From the NCBI GenBank assembly GCA_035079385.1, contig JAVHKY010000005.1, positions 3,782,001 through 3,846,000 of the forward strand: a stretch of 64,000 bases of DNA, in the 5' to 3' direction. Below the pieces are notes generated by a model. That model did not search any database and had not been told where the DNA came from. It was given only the letters and a program-made list of their open reading frames with translations. Position numbers and translations under genes: made by a program. Positions 61,801 through 64,000 of this stretch are shown here, piece after piece. Source of the DNA: Aspidiotus rigidus. Lineage: Eukaryota; Arthropoda; Insecta; Hemiptera; Diaspididae. The stretch's first letter is position 1. Each line of letters starts with the position of its first letter.

Positions 61801-62505
61801 GAACAAGTCTGAAAAGTTAATACTAACTTTGAACAAAAGATCTTGTCGTACTCGTTTCTTCATGCGACACTTCGTCGCTGCAATTTTATTTCGTTCTCGT
61901 CTTCGTTTCCGCCGTTCCTCGTCCTCAGGAGTTAACTGAAATCGTGATAAAATTGCATTCGTTAGCGTCCCTATATCACAATATTACAATAGGTATGTCA
62001 AAAAAAAACTTACTCCAAACTTGGAACTGTTGGGTTCACTATGAGATGAATTTCCATCATCCTCCTCAGTATCCATACTGCTCTCATCGTACTTCCCACA
62101 GCTGTCATGTAGGGACAAATTTGCATCCACTTCATTGCTTACTGGAGTGTGATTTTTGCGTTTTCTTTCTAAGGTCAATTTTAGATTGGTTTTAATGAAT
62201 TGCAATTTGATATTGGATGGTCTTTGAGGTGACGTCGGAGAATCGACGGTACTGTTACTGCTACAAGTGTCTGCTGAAAATGAATCAATAGACGCGGAAA
62301 TTCTCTCGGCGGCAGCGTTATTTCCTTTCAGACATTCTTCGAGAGGACTGATAGCCGCTAACAAGTTGAGTATTTCCGGAGTTTTCGGTATCCCAGTTAC
62401 GGCATTGCTTTCAGCATCGTGATTTGACGAGATTAAATTATTGCGTCCCAGTTCAGAACCCTCGGGTTCTCCATTCACGCCGTACATATTCATCGGAATT
62501 GGCAT
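57866..62505 (-). CDS. Atf3: Atf3-like bZIP transcription factor, three coding exons
   Basis: A nuclear factor of the ATF3/JDP2/Fos group that binds CRE/AP-1 sites as a dimer and acts in stress and metabolic responses. Exons: 62014-62505 (164 codons), 61828-61935 (36) and 57866-58309 (147 and stop), all GT-AG and phase 0, giving 347 aa. Exon 1 has IPKTPEILNLLAA, a segment also found in insect Atf3 and Fos proteins, and a Ser/Thr-Pro cluster (VDSPTSPQRPS). Exon 2 is the basic region: LTPEDEERRKRRRERN then KIAATKCRMKKR, with the invariant N..AA..CR. Exon 3 opens with the zipper ESSILENQNQQLKLKIEDL and continues as a Ser/Asn-rich tail. The first ATG lies directly after an acceptor-like TTTCGATAG, so an upstream untranslated exon is likely. 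Intron 2 (3.5 kb) carries a 1.9-kb fold-back transposon. Drosophila Atf3 is longer at the C-terminus. Confidence 0.93.
58858..58882. repeat. Poly(T) run in Atf3 intron 2
   Basis: About 28 uninterrupted T. No structure is attached to it. Confidence 0.8.
58935..59026. mobile_element. Truncated copy of the 59620 MITE
   Basis: Shares gagaacggaacgctccggg, taattttaatcta and the complete right arm (ttccttaatgtgaacagag) with 59620-59738, but its left arm is cut short. TA follows the right end. Confidence 0.75.
59037..59239. mobile_element. MITE with about 30-bp inverted ends
   Basis: Left end tatagtccattctagttaag then agtgtcagtaa; right end is the inverse with one or two changes (cttaactggaatggactata). 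TA at both borders fits a Tc1/mariner-type target duplication. Confidence 0.78.
59620..59738. mobile_element. Perfect hairpin MITE, 119 bp, TA duplication
   Basis: Arms ctc(c/t)gttcacattaagga and aggatagaaatatgacct with ggaacg, inverted on the other side around a small loop (gggtaattttaatcta). TA at 59618-59619 and 59739-59740. Confidence 0.85.
60095..60250. repeat. Short tandem repeat 'ccttataacac'
   Basis: Six imperfect copies of 'gtttgtaccttataacac' or its shorter form inside the Harbinger-like element. Confidence 0.75.
61190..61820. other. Atf3 intron 2, proximal part
   Basis: No gene is seen. 61395-61440 (tcttggagaaccgctgcctg) resembles 32195-32230. Confidence 0.4.
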
Positions 62506-62574
62506 CTATCGAAAAAAAAAAAAAAAAAAAAAAAAAAGACTTTCTATCACTTATATTCGAACGTATGTAATTGA

Positions 62575-62700
62575 AAAGTTGAACGAGGAATGTAAAGAAC
62601 CTGTTCTATGGGTCAAATTGGTTTTGGTATTTAGAATTCAAATTAAAATCTTGAAAAGTCCTAAGTTTTTCTGAGTCCCTTATATGTTGTTGCATATACC
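62575..62700. repeat. Dispersed repeat, copy 1
   Basis: The stretch from 'gaacctgttctatgggtcaa' to 'ctgagtcccttatatg' is repeated in direct orientation at 63890-64000. A partial relative is at 33510-33560 (gtaaggaacctgttttaaga). Confidence 0.75.
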
Positions 62701-63890
62701 CTGAAAGTAAAAGTTTTGGTAAGTCCCTTTCCTCTCATTTAGTCTCCTTTCTATCACATATATTTTGTCATTTCATCCCGAGAGTTGGACTTGAGTCCTT
62801 TTCCTATCATATTATAATTATTATGCAGCGGTGCTGTGACTCCCTTCAGCTTCTGAAGAACAACCCCCCTCATCAAGTGTAGAAAGTGACCCAATTTTAT
62901 GAAATTCGGAAATGATACCTAACGCACTGACAACTGACTCCCTGTATCCTGGTCGTGCGAACGAAATGAGAACGACAAATTTTAGATAACATCGAAATGA
63001 GCAGGTTTAACGGTCTTATTTGAGTTCGTTTCAATTGTCAGCCAAATGAGTTTCAATAATTTGCTGTTTTGAGCATGTGGTACAATTTTACAATTACGAA
63101 TTACCTACTTTCCTCCTGCGAGCAATTTAGCGCTTAAAAATTTATTTGAGGTATGTTTGATAGGAGGAGGACTTGAACAATTTCCCCCCTAGGCTAGGTT
63201 CCCTTTTGATACGTTCTTCTAAATCCCTTTTCTATCATACAATATGGCTCGAGAGTCGAAATTAAGTGAGCTCTCATCATACACTCTACGACTCGAAAGT
63301 CAACATTTTTCCAAGTCTTACGTCTATCATATATTATGAGTCGAAAATCGAAATTTTTTCAAGTCCCCTTCTAATCATAATATATTAATAGGAGAGTCAC
63401 TTGGACCATTTATGCCGATTTTATTGGACTTGGACCATTTTAACTGCGAAAGTGTTTAAGGGGAAGGGGCGGGGGGTAAATTGAAGAAAAATGACGGGTA
63501 CCAGCTGCCGACCGCCATCCAGTAAAACGTGAGACTAGGAAAAATTTTGATCCCGGACCTGTAGTTAACCGAAGGGGGACTTGGAAAAATTTCGACCTCG
63601 GAGCTATTGGTGATAGGAAAGGGACCGGAGCTACAGATGATACGAGGAGGACTTGAAAATGTTTTGACCTCGGACCTATAAGTGGATAGGAAATGGACTT
63701 GAAAGAATCTTGACCTTCGAATTATAAATGATAAGAGAGGGGAACATAGAATGATTTCGACCTTGAGGCTATTGGTTATAGGAAGGAAACTTGGAAAAAT
63801 GTCGACCTCGGAGATATTGGTGATAGGTGAGGGACCAGACTATGGGTGAGGGGAGGGGGACTTGGAAAAACGACTGCTTCCTGAACAAAG
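62700..63890. repeat. Diverged short-period repeats (about 45-60 bp)
   Basis: Many loose units such as 'acttggaaaaatttcgacct' with 'cggagctattggtgatagga' and 'tcccctttctatcatatat' can be read on both strands. They are best preserved at 63560-63860. No coding region is seen. Confidence 0.65.
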
Positions 63891-64000
63891 TTAAACGAGG
63901 AACGCCTGTTCTATAGGTCGAATTGATTTTGTATTGAGAACTCAAATTGAAATCTTGAAGATTCTTAAGTTTTCCTGAGTCCCTTGTACCGTGGTGTATA
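63890..64000. repeat. Dispersed repeat, copy 2 (runs off the window)
   Basis: Direct copy of 62575-62700, beginning aacgaggaacgcctgttcta and running to the window edge. Confidence 0.7.

Overview
The window is animal nuclear DNA, most likely from an insect. It is AT-rich, its genes are split by spliceosomal introns with ordinary GT-AG borders, and it is crowded with arthropod-type mobile elements: R1-like and other non-LTR retrotransposons, Penelope-like elements, mariner, hAT, MULE-like and Harbinger-like DNA elements, and a Polinton-type polymerase relic. The species cannot be named from the sequence. No rRNA, tRNA, CRISPR array or bacterial-style operon was seen.

Three host genes can be assembled by hand. 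(1) A complete pelota (Dom34, ribosome rescue) gene of eight exons on the minus strand at 3459-5932, giving 400 aa. (2) An unrecognised plus-strand gene from about 12698 to 41990. Its twelve predicted exons join in one open frame of 585 codons. Exons 4 to 11 are eight serially duplicated mini-exons, each a multiple of three bases long, each cut in the same codon phase, and each carrying one AT-hook (RGRPxK). Its introns hold most of the repeats in the window. (3) An Atf3-like bZIP transcription factor on the minus strand at 57866-62505, with three coding exons giving 347 aa; the basic region and the leucine zipper lie on different exons.

Layout: 1-2.5 kb, degenerate LINE; 3.4-6 kb, pelota; 7.1-8.0 kb, hAT element with 8-bp target duplication; 9.7-9.9 kb, kelch fragment; 10.7-12.2 kb, broken protein-primed DNA polymerase B relic; 12.7-42 kb, AT-hook gene containing fold-back MITEs, a Penelope-like element (19.5-21.3 kb), a 3.8-kb palindromic fold-back element with 9-bp target duplication (25.6-29.4 kb), an internally inverted mariner (33.7-35.2 kb) and a 22-unit tandem array of about 105 bp (36.7-40.1 kb) split by a 1-kb insert that has a heat-shock-like promoter and an orphan ORF; 43-47.4 kb, LINE and Penelope pieces; 48.4-52.2 kb, an R1-like LINE with an intact 1042-codon ORF2 and an (ATT)n tail; 54.4-56.7 kb, LINE tails, a nested retro-insertion and long (TTA)n tracts; 57.9-62.5 kb, Atf3 with a 1.9-kb Harbinger-like fold-back in its second intron; 62.6-64 kb, diverged short-period repeats.

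The three host genes have no evident joint function. The strongest candidate for something undescribed is the AT-hook gene: a DNA-binding protein that appears to have grown by repeated duplication of a single exon.
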